NCBI RefSeq assembly: GCF_000143415.4
Contig: NW_003314284.1
Span: forward strand, 1,096,984-1,160,983
Direction: 5' to 3'
From: Selaginella moellendorffii
Lineage: Eukaryota; Streptophyta; Lycopodiopsida; Selaginellales; Selaginellaceae
DNA length: 64,000 bases
Of this stretch, positions 42,455-53,953 are shown in pieces (position 1 is the stretch's first letter; each line of letters opens with the position of its first letter). Made by a program: the position numbers and the translations under genes. Below the pieces are notes generated by a model. It saw only the letters and a program-made list of their open reading frames with translations, was not told the DNA's origin and did not search any database.

Positions 42455-45400
42455 TCACTTCTTCTTGCCGCCTTTTGCTGCTTTGGGATCTTGCGCAGCG
42501 GCTGGATCTACCGCTTTCGGCTTGGCCCATTCCTGCAAAACCAGATTTTTATGAGAACTTTGGAAGAACCTCGGAAGAACTAGAATGAGAAAGAACTTCG
42601 GAAGAACTAGAATGAGAGGTTGCTCACCCTGAGTACTTGATGCACCTCTGGATCCACGGGTTTCGTGTCGTAGATGAGCGTCGTGAACTCGTCGATCACC
42701 AGAGGCTTGCTCTTCACCTTGCGCTTGCGCTTCTCGGTCAGGACCGCCTTGCAAAACTGCTCGATCATTCCCGAGCTGTAGCCCTCGGAGACGTGAGAGA
42801 TGGTGGAGAGGTTGAAGCGGTCCGTGACGCGACCACCGTGTCTCTCGATCAGAGCTCGCCAAAGCGATGACCGGCAGCCATGGTCGGGATATGGAACGTA
42901 GATCCGCTTGTTGAAGAAGTTGGCCAGTGCCGGAGGCTTTCCTGGCGAGTCCTGATCGAAGTAAAACAAAGATCATCAAAACCGAACTTTTGCGTTTGAC
43001 ACGAAAACAATTACCTGAGGACTCGAAGATGTTCCTACGAACATCACACGATCGCCTGGCCTAATGCCTTGGACTTCCTTCAAGAGAGGCTTCTTGTATC
43101 GGTTTGCCTTATCTTTCAAACCATAAGTCTTGAGCTTTTTCTTGTCAGTGACAAAAAGCTGCAAGGGAAAACAGGTGTTTCTTCATCCAAGCTCAAAACT
43201 TGAACGAGTTTTCACCTTTTCAACCCCGTCGACGTGAACTATGGATGGTGCCATGACTCTCGCAATCTTGAAAGCCATTTGCAACATTTTGGTGGCTTGT
43301 TTTCCTGGATACTGTCCGTCTGTAACTTCCGGCGAGAGATTTATGTACGTAGCTCCCGCCGTTCGACATGCTGCATGGACCTACAGAAACTACTGCTCAG
43401 TCAAGGAGAAAAAGAAGAAAAAGCTTACCAAGAGCTTCTTCCCATTGAGGCTTCCACCGTAGAGAAGGACTGACTTGATGAAAGGTGCATGCTCATGGAC
43501 GAAGTCACTGACCAAAGGGAAGACACAGTACTCCATAGCCAGCCTCTTCACCTGTGTCACAGCGATAGAAATCTTTTTGAGAAAATGGAACTTGTGAGCA
43601 TACCTGAGACATGGAAGGATCCAATCCAACGGGATCCATTTCGAAGTTGGTCCCAAAGAAGCTGTCCGTTGCCACGAACTCGGAGAAGTCCCTCTTGGGA
43701 TAAGCTTGGATGATGCCGGCCTTGGCGAGCTCGGCATACAAAGACTCGATAGTTCTTTGAGCCGATGTGTCCTTGAGTTTCTTTGGCTTCTTCTTTGGAG
43801 GTGGCGCCGCCTCGTCGGCGTCGTCCTTCTTGGCTTCTTTCTTCTCGGGCTTGGCCGCGTCTCCTTTTTGCTTCTTTCGAGCAGCTTTGAGCTCCGCAAC
43901 TATCTTTTGCTTGACCTTGTCTAAGATTGCTCTCGTAGTTTCGTCAACTTCGAGTCGAATCTGTGAGCTCAACGTCAAACACCGAATAGAAAAGAAGTAA
44001 AGATCGGCTCTACCTGTTCAAAGACCATGGGCCGGAGGTGTGACTTGAGCATCTCCATGTCGTGCTTTTGAGTTAACTCGGCAGAGTTATCCTTGTCGTG
44101 CCAGTTGCGAGTGTAGAGTTCCAGGCACTCTCGGACGTGCCGAAGGAAAAACTTCGGACAGGATGGTGGCTTCTCCGGATCTTCTTCTGGAAGAACTGGA
44201 TGAGGAGGAACTGGAGGACCTTTGGCCTTCTTTTTCTTCCCTTCTTTCTTATCCTCCTTCTTGCCTTTCTTCTCCTCGACATGGAAGCCGAGCTTGGGTG
44301 GCGGCTGCACAATATACTTGCTGCCTCCATCGGCTGCCTTTGGAAACGGAGGGAAAAAGCCTGTATCCGGGTCGCGGTGGTCGTTCAGCCACTTGTTTAT
44401 GCTCTCTTGGATGATCTCCCTCATCTCTTGGCCCTCGAGGTCGATGAGCTGCTCCTTCGCTATCCTCATTGCGTCCAGATATTCGTCATAGTTTAGAAGC
44501 TGGATGCTTCGTCTCTTGAGCTGTATCTCCCTGAGGCGTCCAAAAGCCGCGTCTTGAGCAGCGGAGCGAGCAAAAGGATTTATATCTGCATGCAAAGAGA
44601 ATTAGTATCTGCCTGGGTAAAGAATTCCTTACGTACTAAGTAATGACATCTCATTGTTTGCATCATGCTTGACTCGGCAGCGAAAGAGAAAGCCTCGAGC
44701 ACTTTGGTGGAGTTAAGAAAAGACGTGTAAGAAAATAACTCTCGATAGATGGAAAAGGATACGCAGATTGCATTCTAATGGCAGCAGCTTCCGAAGACAA
44801 TGGTTCGTGTCCAGCTTGTTGCTTCTTCAAAGCTTCTTCTTGCACAGTGCTGTAGAAGAAACGAGAAATCAAAACCAGAAGAAAAACGAGAGAGAGAGAG
44901 AGAGAGAGAGAGATTAAAAAATAAAAAACAAGGGAGGGAAAAGGACCGTGTTTTTGCCATCTGATTGACACGCTCTCGTGCTTGCCTCCCCCGTTCATTA
45001 GCCTAGACACTTGATCAAAGAAAATGCAAGTTAATTCAAGAACAAAATCATAGAAAACAGCCACTAACCTGCAATAGCGCGATTGCCTGCTCTGGAGTAT
45101 ACGGCGGGAATGGAAAGTCTTTGAATGGATCCACCACTTCCTCCTTCTCTTCCTCTTCTTCGAACACTTGCTCCAGAGCTTTGGCCTCTTCCCCTTCCTT
45201 TCTCCTCTTCTCTTCGGCCTCTTTCCTGGCTTGTTCCTCGAGCTCTTTCTCGGCTCGGTGCTTCTCCATCACTTTATGCTGGACAGCTAGCGAGTAGCTG
45301 GTTAAGAGCGACTTTGAGACTACAAAACCTCTCAAAAACGAACCAGAAACTTCTCCCGGATTTCGAGATTTTTGGCATTGTCATTCACTAGGTGCCGCGG

Positions 45401-46094
45401 AGGAATGATCTCTACAGTGTCTGGAGACAACGTCATGTTCACCTGAAAGCAAAAGGAAACGATCAAGGAAAAGAGAGAGAGAGAGATGAAGAAGAAAAAA
45501 GCGTTTCTACCAAGGTGTCTTCAAGATTGATGACTTCCTTTCCAGTGTTCAAATGCACCATCCACTGAAAATCACAACTCTTTGAAAAGTTAGCGTCCCA
45601 AAAACACCTCGAACTTACGTGCTTGATCTCCAGTATCCTTCCGACCACTGCCTCGAGCGTCTTCATGCAGTCCATGCGTTTTTGAGGATGGACTAGCTAG
45701 AAAGAGTTTACTTTAGCAGCGCAACCAAAGAGAAAAAGAAATGAGAGAGCACAACCATGTCGGAGCATTCCTCGAGAAGCTTGTAAGCTTTCGAGTACTT
45801 GACGTAAATCCGACAATAGTCCACCAGGTTCTTGCGGCAAGAAAGAAAGAAAGACTGAGAAAGAGCGATGCAAAGCTGCTAGAATGTAGCGAAGGGAAAG
45901 GGGAAGCTACCTGAGGTCCCTGGAATGTGTAAGTGGGAACTTCCAGCTTCAAAACAGACACGAGCTCCCGCATTGCGTCCTCCCACAGATTATCATACGT
46001 TCTGCGGCAAAGTCACAGAAGTCTTTCATTCTTTCTTGCTTCTCTTTCTTGCGTTTCTTTCTTGTTCTAGATGGAAAACTTACACGTGAGACAT
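42455..46094 (-). CDS. DRC11: Dynein regulatory complex subunit 11 (IQCA1-like, IQ motif and AAA domain)
   Basis: Seventeen exons: 46084-46094, 45911-46001, 45756-45830, 45619-45696, 45511-45564, 45344-45442, 45069-45278, 44947-45002, 44763-44849, 44637-44701, 44014-44585, 43604-43960, 43429-43551, 43216-43380, 43015-43158, 42628-42951 and 42455-42532. Total 862 aa, about the length of animal IQCA1. Start MSHVTYDNLWEDAM matches the family N-terminus. A spliced IQ motif reads MQSAARGFLFRCRVK. The AAA region has a degenerate Walker A (YGGSLNGKKLL), LSPEVTDGQYPGK, a degenerate Walker B (PSIVHVDG) and YVPYPDHGCR...HVSEGYSSGMIEQ. The tail is Lys-rich. In algae and animals this protein belongs to the nexin link that coordinates flagellar dyneins. 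Expression is expected only in sperm cells. Confidence 0.9.
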
Positions 46095-46366
46095 TGGATC
46101 CGCGAGGCGCCAGAGAAAATGGAGGAGAAATCGCGGCGGAGACGAGAAAGTTTGCTCGAGCGAAAGGGCTTTGCCACAACTAACCCCTGGCCCCGGGCGA
46201 TTAGGGCACACGTGGCAGTTAATTGCGTTTTCCTTTAAGAGCTAGTTTAAAAGTTTAACGGTGTTTATTTGTTAGCTTTGATAAAATTCCAGTTCTAGGT
46301 AGTGCCCAAAATTTTTTCTCTTGTCCTCTTAGAATTCGTTCGCGCTGCTCCAGAGGGAGCGAGAGC

Positions 46367-48288
46367 TCACATATCGCGCGAGCCCAGGCCCTTGACTTTG
46401 TTCTGGAGTAGCGAATCGTTCACAAACTTTAGAGACTCTGACAGTCTAGAGAGGAGATTGATCAACGCGATCACTTCGTTTCTTTGGAGATTGAGCTGCG
46501 AGGAAGAAGAAAAGAGCGTAAGTTCTATGTTCTTGACAACAAAAGAGAGAGGAAGAAGGAAGTTTATACCGAATGCGGCGTTTCTTCCGAGAACAAAATC
46601 TTGAGGGCGGTGCCTAGACCAAGTGTCTGGAGTTTTCCCCACAGGCGGCATTTTTCACACCCGACACAGTCCATAAGAGCACTGCGGAGAAAGAAAACAA
46701 CGATGGTCAGGATCGCCAAGCAACGCAAAACACGCAGAGAAAAGACGATCAAACCTGATTTTCCGGAAGTGCTCTTGGATATGGCTTTTGAGCTCGCCTC
46801 CATCCACGCTTCTCAGCTGAGCCTCGTCGAAAGGAACCGGGCACAAGTTTAGCAGCCGCTGGCTTGTGACCAAGTCCTTAATCAGCAACTGCGTTGTGGC
46901 GTCCTCGATCGTGTTGCCAGTGCTGTACTCGGCTTGAGCAAGAAACGCGGAGGCCTACTCGGTCAGACAATCCACGATAGAAATAAAAAACCTCTGGCAA
47001 GTTTTGAAACAAGAAAAACACTTTACCTTGTTTACTGCTCGAAGCACGAAGAGATAGACGAAATAGAGGTTCTTCACACGGTCGGGGTATTGCACCACAC
47101 GCTCATGAAGGAGAGTGTAATTCGGCCCCCACTGCAGAGAGAAACAATACAAAAACCAGTGTGAAACGTTCTGTTTGATGCGAGAAGTGCGTTAGAATAA
47201 AGAAAAAAGAAACTACGTACGTGGTTTGTGGATTCATCCAATAAATAATCGGATGCTATATGGACAGAGATAGAGGAATGCAAACCGGATATCAGCTTGT
47301 AGAGGATCCGCCTCTCCGTGCAGACATCCTTGTGCGCGTCTATCAAAATCAAAACAGAAAACAATCAGAGCATTTGGAGCGACCTGAGTAAACAAACGAA
47401 CTTTTGTACCTTTGAAACAGTTCATCTTGTAGATCGTGTCCCAGATGCGGTGAGCCGATGCACCGATGTAGCCAGTGTATCTCTCGGGATTCAGCACGAG
47501 ATTTACGTACGTCATCTCCGCTGGAAAGAAAGCGAGTGAGATGAAAGCAGTGGTGCTACACATACCATTGTCTGTTTCGTTGTCATACGTCCAGGGATTG
47601 TCAGCTTCGGTCCAGCCATGGAAAGCTTGGTTGTCTAGCGTTCTGTCCACAGTGGCCTGTGGCTTTCCTTCTTGACACTTTGGATCCGCTGGCGAAAGTT
47701 GGCCACTCGGCCGTTTGAAAGTCTCGGGGAACTCGTTCTCCGGGCACTCGCAAACGCTACAGTCGCGGAGATGGCACATACCATCGTCCGGCCAGAACGG
47801 GCAATCGCACCAAAGTTTCACCTGGGACGAGAAGAACGTAAGAAAAACAAGGAAGAACAACGAAAGTAGCGATCGATCACCTTGAAGTATCGAAAGAATG
47901 GCTTCTTTACAAGGCTCTGGAGCGCAGGGAAAACAACTTCCTCGTTGATGGTGTCCACGGTTTTGTAGTCACACTGGCAGTCTTCCACAACTCCAGAGAG
48001 CTTCTGCGAATTCTATACGCAAAAAATTCTTGCAGTGAGAATGAAAGAAGAGAAGAATTTTTCCAGCATTCTCTGGAAAGAACTTACGTGATGCGGCCAA
48101 GGGCACGGGAAGTACGCCCTGTAGTTGAAAAACGAAGGAGACGTCCCAGTCACGCTCATTGCGAAGATCGCCACCAGCGCCGCCAGCACCGCCCAACTCC
48201 ATAGCCGGCGGCGCAAACCCTTCCTCCGCTTCTTTCCCCTAGCCTCCAGCTCCTCGTGATGATCCTGCCCATTCTCGGCCGATCCCAT
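46367..48288 (-). CDS. ERO1: ER oxidoreductin 1 (ERO1)
   Basis: Nine exons: 48088-48288, 47881-48003, 47566-47821, 47410-47520, 47221-47339, 47027-47131, 46755-46954, 46570-46681 and 46367-46495 (1356 nt, 451 aa). ERO1 is the FAD-dependent thiol oxidase that recharges PDI in the ER lumen. A basic N-terminus and one membrane anchor ([15 protein letters not shown]) precede the lumenal part. Signatures are [28 protein letters not shown] (shuttle cysteines), [42 protein letters not shown], the active site [25 protein letters not shown] and [12 protein letters not shown]. All catalytic cysteines are present. Introns are short. The gene lies 273 bp upstream of the DRC11 start, on the same strand. 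Confidence 0.95.
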
Positions 48289-48848
48289 GCCAATTCCCCC
48301 AGAATGCCACTCCCAGATCCCAGCACCGCCTTATATTGCGCCACAGATCACTCACCAGCGTCGGCGACGACAGCAATGCTGTGAATCACGCAACTAGACA
48401 CGGCGATCGCCTCGATTAGCGCTCCTCGCGACATGGAATTCCTGACAAATCGATGCGCCAGTCCCTTCGCTCACCTCCCTGTGGCGCTGCGATACGATGG
48501 AAGACTTCCATAACAAAAAAATGCGCGTGTTTGAATGAGAAAAAACCAAACCCTCGAGCTCATGAAGTGGCAGTCCAGTGAGAGCACGCCACGTGGACAC
48601 AATGGCGCGTCCTGCCAAACGTTTAATTCCTCCAAGCCTCCATTTTGGAAGAAACTTCCAACCATGGAAGAAAAATCAAACTCAAACTATCCATGGTTGT
48701 GCATCATAACTTTCGATTAAATTTTATCCCTGGCCGCCAAACAAGAGCTAAGGTTCGAAGAGATTGATCATCAAAATTCTCTGTTCTTTTCAATGGTTTC
48801 TCTCTCGAAAGGAAAGAGAGAAGGAACAAAAAACATTGGCACTTACTT
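48289..48848. other. ERO1 upstream region and O-fucosyltransferase 3' flank
   Basis: About 560 bp. Contains GCCACGTGGAC (about 48589), a G-box core that also resembles the ER-stress element CCACG, which fits regulation of ERO1 by the unfolded protein response (inference). No gene is seen. Confidence 0.4.
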
Positions 48849-51232
48849 CTATTCGAGTTGGGGGTGGTGATTACTTACAGCGTCGATTGTGTAGTTTGTG
48901 TGTTGTTGCGAGCTAGCGTTGTCGTCGTCGGAGTTCTTATTGCACAGGCAGTCCGGGAGAGGATTCGTGTAGAACGCTTCCTCGGTCCGGAAGCGGTCCT
49001 TGCCTTTGCTACCCACGACAGGGCCTTTTCGTTTCCTAGGAGCGCCTTGCCTACGAAAAAAGAGACGAGAGAAAAAGCTTTCATCAAAAGCCCAGGAACG
49101 AAAGCGAAAAGAGGGAGTAGCAAGTGGTGAGATCTTTTATCCAAACCTGCGCTTGTGGATGTCTATGATCCTCTTTGACAGCTCCGAGTCCTCGAGCACA
49201 CCACTTTCGGTCTTGCCTATCAGATCGACCAGCGCTTTCCTGGTGAAACACGGAAAAGAGAAAAAGCACCAAAGCCCGTCAGAAGGATTTTGCTCACGAG
49301 AAGCTTTACGCGCGGCCAACTTGCCTGTCTGGTATTATCGTCTTTCGGTGACCGAGATACCTCCTGTGGCCTTCCACTGCACGGGCCATGTTTCCCGAGT
49401 AGGATGGCACGAAGACGTCAGCCTCGACTGACATGATGTAGTCCAAAGCCGCCATTTGCGATGCATGCCTCGAGAATTGTGCGAGCGCGGCCGGCGTAGC
49501 AACTGTTTCCTATTCCACAAAAAATATATATAAGAACACAGGAAGAACTAAAAAGAAAACGCAAGAATGTAGATTACCTTTCTCATCAAGTTTGGAAACC
49601 GTGCCTGTAGCTCCTGCATTCGCTCGTTCCCACCATATATCTCTCCTGCCGCAACGTAAATTCGGGTCGCCGAAGGGTATCCTAGCGCTTGCAAGAAAAT
49701 GCCAACTTCTTTGGGTGTTAAAGGACAGAAGCCCTTGGCTCGCTGCTCCGTGGCATTTATAATCTTTACCTTCCAATGGGCTGTGCTCTCCCTGGGGCAA
49801 AAATGCCGGATTAAAACAATTTTCTCACGAAAAGGAGAATTCTTAATCGTACCGTATATCTGCAAGCTCATCTGACTCGTCTTGAGTAAGCCCATGCGTA
49901 CAGCCGCTGAAGGCTAGCATATCCTTCTCGTAGCGAAGATGCAAAGCAATATACGGTCCGTGCATCCTCATCCTGTCCACGAGCATCTGCTCGACAGCAC
50001 ACGACTTAGATCACAATCTAGCAAACTCGACTCAGCCTGCCTTTCCGAATTCCTCTATGCGAGAGGAGAAACGAAGCGCGTCATAGTGAACTCGACACCG
50101 GAGCTTTTGTATGTCAGCCGGCAAACCGTTGTTCGCTAGCCGCGAGTCCGACTTCACCGCACGAATAACCTGGATTGAACAGAGGTTGCGGAACCGGTTT
50201 GGTTGATTGAATGAGAAGCATACCTGGTATTCGTCGAACAAGGGAGCAATTTCTTCCTCGTAATACTTCACGTTGGACCAGCTCCTAAACTGCTTGCGAG
50301 ACTTCGGAAGGTCGGCAACCTCCTTGGGCAGCTTCCTGACGATATCTACATCCTGCTCTAGTGCCTCTATGAAGTAGTCCTCATTAAAGATGTCTGAAAA
50401 TTTGCTGCACGAAACCAAAAAAGAAAATTCGTGGACGCGTTCTTGAAGCACTAGTCAAGCACGAAAATTTTCCCTCACCTAGAATCCTGCCAAAAGGAAC
50501 GCTTGTCCAGCTCCGGGATGACGAGGGTTGCGTTCAAAATTCTCGCTACTGCTACCATGTCACAAATCTGGCATGAAAAAACAAAGCTGTCAAAACAAGT
50601 GACCAGTTCCCAGCAATATGACATTACCCCTGCGCGCATCTGATTCAATCCCCCATTGCTCTGGACGACCAAGAAGCCTCTTGATGGCCCCTTGCTAGCT
50701 GCGAGTGCACAATAAAAACAAAGACCCCCCACCATCAACTCGTGCTTCTTTAAACAATTGGAATTGATTGACACAAACCTTTATACTTCCGGCTCGGCAA
50801 CACGCAAGGCACAAATCCCCGGTTTGGTGGGTGCTTCCACAGCTAAAATCCATCCAACCAGCACACAAAAGGCAAAACAAAGAGAGAAACTTTTAATCAA
50901 GAACAAGCACAACCAAATTTCGTTTAGCTTACCTTCTTGTCAAGACTGGAGCTCGAATCCTGCTTTGTTCCTCGAAAGAAATGGAGAGGAGCCTCCTCCC
51001 ACGTCCACTTCATGGGATCGCGGCCATGAATTTGCTGCTGCTGCGCCCCGCCAAGATCCCCAATCGCGGCTGGAAATCGCTGCTCCTTGCTGGCCAGGAG
51101 CAGGGAATGGAGCGCTGGGAAGAAATAGGTCGACATGAGAGCCGCGAGCGTGACGCTGAGATAGGCGGCAATCCAGACCAATCGCGCAACCGGCCCCGTG
51201 GAAGAAAGGCGCCGGATCTTCGCAATCGTCAT
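48849..51232 (-). CDS. GDP-fucose protein O-fucosyltransferase family member
   Basis: Eleven exons: 50933-51232, 50779-50842, 50628-50698, 50479-50567, 50224-50404, 50041-50169, 49853-49986, 49578-49791, 49325-49509, 49147-49239 and 48849-49050 (1662 nt, 553 aa). A membrane anchor near residues 17-40 indicates a type II Golgi protein. Family motifs are [66 protein letters not shown] (GDP-fucose site region), [30 protein letters not shown] and [19 protein letters not shown]. The donor and fold are those of plant DUF246-type fucosyltransferases; the acceptor is unknown. Introns 6 (49987-50040) and 9 (49240-49324) have GC donors. Confidence 0.9.
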
Positions 51233-52162
51233 CGCTGCTATTCCTGCTCGTCACAAAAAGGAGAGGATCATCCATTCTATGTCTAGAGACGCCGCTGCTA
51301 CGACCGATCCATTGCCCCGTGCCATCACGCCAGGAGCTCTCCTCCCATCGCTCTCCGAAATTCCGCTCGCCTAAAACCTTGCGAGGAGGACGAAAGAAAG
51401 ATGCGAGGCAGCAGACCTAATCCAGCCCCGGGCGATCGCCCCGGCGGCGGCGGCGAGCGGGCGCATCGAAGAAAGAAGAGCGAGGAGAGGAAGAACAAGC
51501 TCAATCTACATTTGTCGCTAGCGGCGCTCGCGCCGGCGCCAAAGAATGCCACGCCGCGCCATGCGATCTAGCAGCAAGAATCATCGTCCTCAATCATCAC
51601 GCGGCGTGGGGGCGAGCTATAGCGAATGATCCAGGCGCGCTAGAACTCCTCTTTCTCTCTCTCATCAAAGTACTACCAAGGGAGGGCTCACTCTGGAAAC
51701 GGTCCATGCTACTACACACACTTCACTCTACACACTGAAAATATTAAAATAGCATACTTTCTCTCGCGACTGGGATTCGAACCCCCGACGCCATTTTTCC
51801 TTCGCCCATCTTCGTCAATCGCTGGCCACCATCGCCACCATCGCCAAAGGACTTTCACAAGATCGTTTTTTTTCTCTCCTTTTTTCCTGGTGTGCTTGAT
51901 GATGAACTCTAGGACGATACGATTCAATCCTAGCTTCCTCTCGGCTCTGTCCGTTTGATTTCATCATCGTCATTTTGGATGCGAGGATCACGTCTCTAGA
52001 TTGGTTTGTCATCGATTTCGATCCGGACGATCAAAGCTGCGTCGTGCTTCTTCATCTTCTTCTTCTTAGTTTTCACTAGTTTGCACTGCAATCAACATGA
52101 CCAAGTAGAAAGAGTATAGAAGTCCGAGATTTACAAAGTACGTACCTCCCGTCACATGACTC
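51233..52162. other. Intergenic between O-fucosyltransferase and CTU1
   Basis: About 930 bp. The first part is the GC-rich leader and promoter of the O-fucosyltransferase (-); the last part is the CTU1 3' flank. A tRNA-like B-box lies at about 51763-51795. No protein gene is supported. Confidence 0.45.
51763..51835 (-). repeat. tRNA-like relic
   Basis: On the minus strand CGGGGGTTCGAATCCCAG is a B-box/T-arm-like sequence, but only three of five T-stem pairs form and no acceptor stem can be drawn. It is likely a decayed tRNA or SINE fragment, similar in kind to the one at 34764-34835. Confidence 0.35.
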
Positions 52163-53718
52163 TCAGAATTCCAGGCTTAGTTTTTTGGAAAATCCGTTGC
52201 CACCAGCCTCCGCCACCGTTGATTTCTCGTCAATGTCTGCGACGCCCTTTGTACTCTTGATGCCTCGAGTTCTGCTAATGCCCAGCCTTGGAAGTCCGCG
52301 ATTTAAACCATCGAGCAGTACACATGCCTTGCATAGTTTCTGCGAAAATTTTAAAGCGTGATATAGATAGTTGCTTGAAAGAAGGAAAAAAAAGACACTT
52401 ACCTGGCTAGAAATGTATCCACACCGAGAGCAAACGCCTTGGACTGGCATCCTAGCAGTGGATGAAATTCTAAAGTCCTCTCCAGACTTAATTATGTCAA
52501 CTATCGCCCGAGGTCTGAATAGTCCAGAGTGAGCAGTGACAAAGGAAAAATGGTAAAGTCCATGACCTGATAGCCTCCAAGTCCTTGATAAAGTCTCGGG
52601 CATACCCTCGGTAGGCGTTCGGCGAGTAAATACCTGCAAGCCAAAGTACGCTGGTTACTTTCGAACTACTGCTGAAGGAAAATCCTCACATTCTGTAGAG
52701 AAATAGTCAAGCTTCTTGAAGTACGCATACATGACGATCTCTTTCTCGTATGTGTACTTGAAAGGCTTGCACCGTGGTAATGCACCCTCTTCACCTGTCA
52801 TTATAGCGGTACATCGACTTAAGCTGTCCTGGCAATAGTCAAGTTCTCTTGGAATGAACGAGAAAACGGAACGAAAGTGGAGCTGCTAAACATACCGAGC
52901 AATGTCGCCTCGTAACAGATTGAGCAAAATTGTCTCAGCCATATCATCCGCGTTGTGCCCGGTTGCCATTTTGTCAGCCTTCATCAGAGCCGCTCCTCTG
53001 TCCAAGGCCTGCGAAAAAACGAGCCAAGTCTCTGTAGCTTTGGAGAGAGAGAGAGAGAGAGATAGAAAAACAAAAAAGGATCTACCTGTCGCCGGAATAC
53101 ACCGCAGAAGGTGCAGTTGTTCTTGCGTCCAATCTCTTTGACGATTTCATCCATGGTCCACCCGTAAAGCTCTTTGTAGGACAAGACCTTCAGAGGAATG
53201 CCATACTGCAAGAGAGAGCAAAACAAAAGAACAAAAGAAACTTACGTAAGAACGCAAGAAAAAATGGACATGGTGAAAATCTACCTGGACTTCGTTTCGC
53301 TTGACAGTCTCGAGGGAGTCATCCCGATACCCGGAAATTCCCTCGTCGATGGACAACAAGAAGAGATCCAGTCCATAGTCGTGCCTCGTATTAAGCTCCG
53401 AGAGAATGTGCGCAAGCACAGTAGAATCTAGAAGAAGGAATAAACAGTGAGCTAGAAAAGATGGACTAAAACTCTCTACCTTTGCCGCCAGAAGCTGCGA
53501 TTGCGACCCTCTCCCCCTTCTTGAACAGCTGATTTTGCGTGATCGTCTCGTGAACTTCATCCTCGAGCAATTGAAAGAAGCATTCTCGGCAAACCTGGAC
53601 GATCGCCTCGCAATCAACACCTTGGCGAGAAATATGATCGAAATTTCACCTTGTGTCCAGTCTTTGGCCGTCGCAGCGCCTGGCGCCTCTCCCCGCAGTG
53701 CTCGCACTGGCGCACCAT
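52163..53718 (-). CDS. CTU1: Cytoplasmic tRNA 2-thiolation protein 1 (CTU1/NCS6), with apparent frameshift
   Basis: Nine exons: 53650-53718, 53480-53594, 53285-53427, 53086-53205, 52896-53009, 52690-52823, 52567-52633, 52403-52514 and 52163-52339. CTU1 with CTU2 thiolates U34 of cytosolic tRNA-Lys, -Glu and -Gln using sulfur from URM1. Features are N-terminal CEHC, CRECFF, PP-loop IAASGGKDST split by an intron, [48 protein letters not shown], and C-terminal [10 protein letters not shown] with [18 protein letters not shown]. Exon 5 contains one base too many (an extra A within the AAA at about 52980-52983, minus-strand ATGAAAGG), which breaks the frame between [10 protein letters not shown] and [11 protein letters not shown]. 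Exon lengths sum to 1051 instead of 1050. Without it the protein would be about 349 aa. Confidence 0.9.
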
Positions 53719-53953
53719 TCGATCGATCGAAGGAACCCTAAAATGAGAGCGGCATATCCGTTGAATCTTTACCCCATCTGTTTAAAACCCAAAACCACAA
53801 GGGCTTGGTTCTCTTCGCGGACTCCCCGTGCGCGCTCTTGCGCGCTTCCATTCCCTCTCTCACGGATTTTAGGTCAATCCGTGACAAATCCGGGCCCGGC
53901 GCTTCACAGGATTGGGGCATTGGAGCGGCGCGCCTTGGATTATCCAAGACGCC
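53719..53953. promoter_or_regulatory. 235-bp shared divergent promoter (CTU1 and SAM carrier)
   Basis: The two start codons (53718 on minus, 53954 on plus) are only 235 bp apart, so leaders and promoters must overlap. GC-rich with GGGCCCGG at about 53890, a site-II-like GGGCC core typical of plant housekeeping genes. No TATA box is obvious for either direction. Confidence 0.6.

Noticed and set aside
51763-51835. Possible functional tRNA gene
   Set aside because: T-stem has only three of five pairs and there is no acceptor stem; kept only as a relic.
53086-53205. Read-through of CTU1 exon 4 into its intron as an alternative C-terminus
   Set aside because: The read-through peptide is not conserved, while exon 5 matches the family well on both sides of the frameshift.
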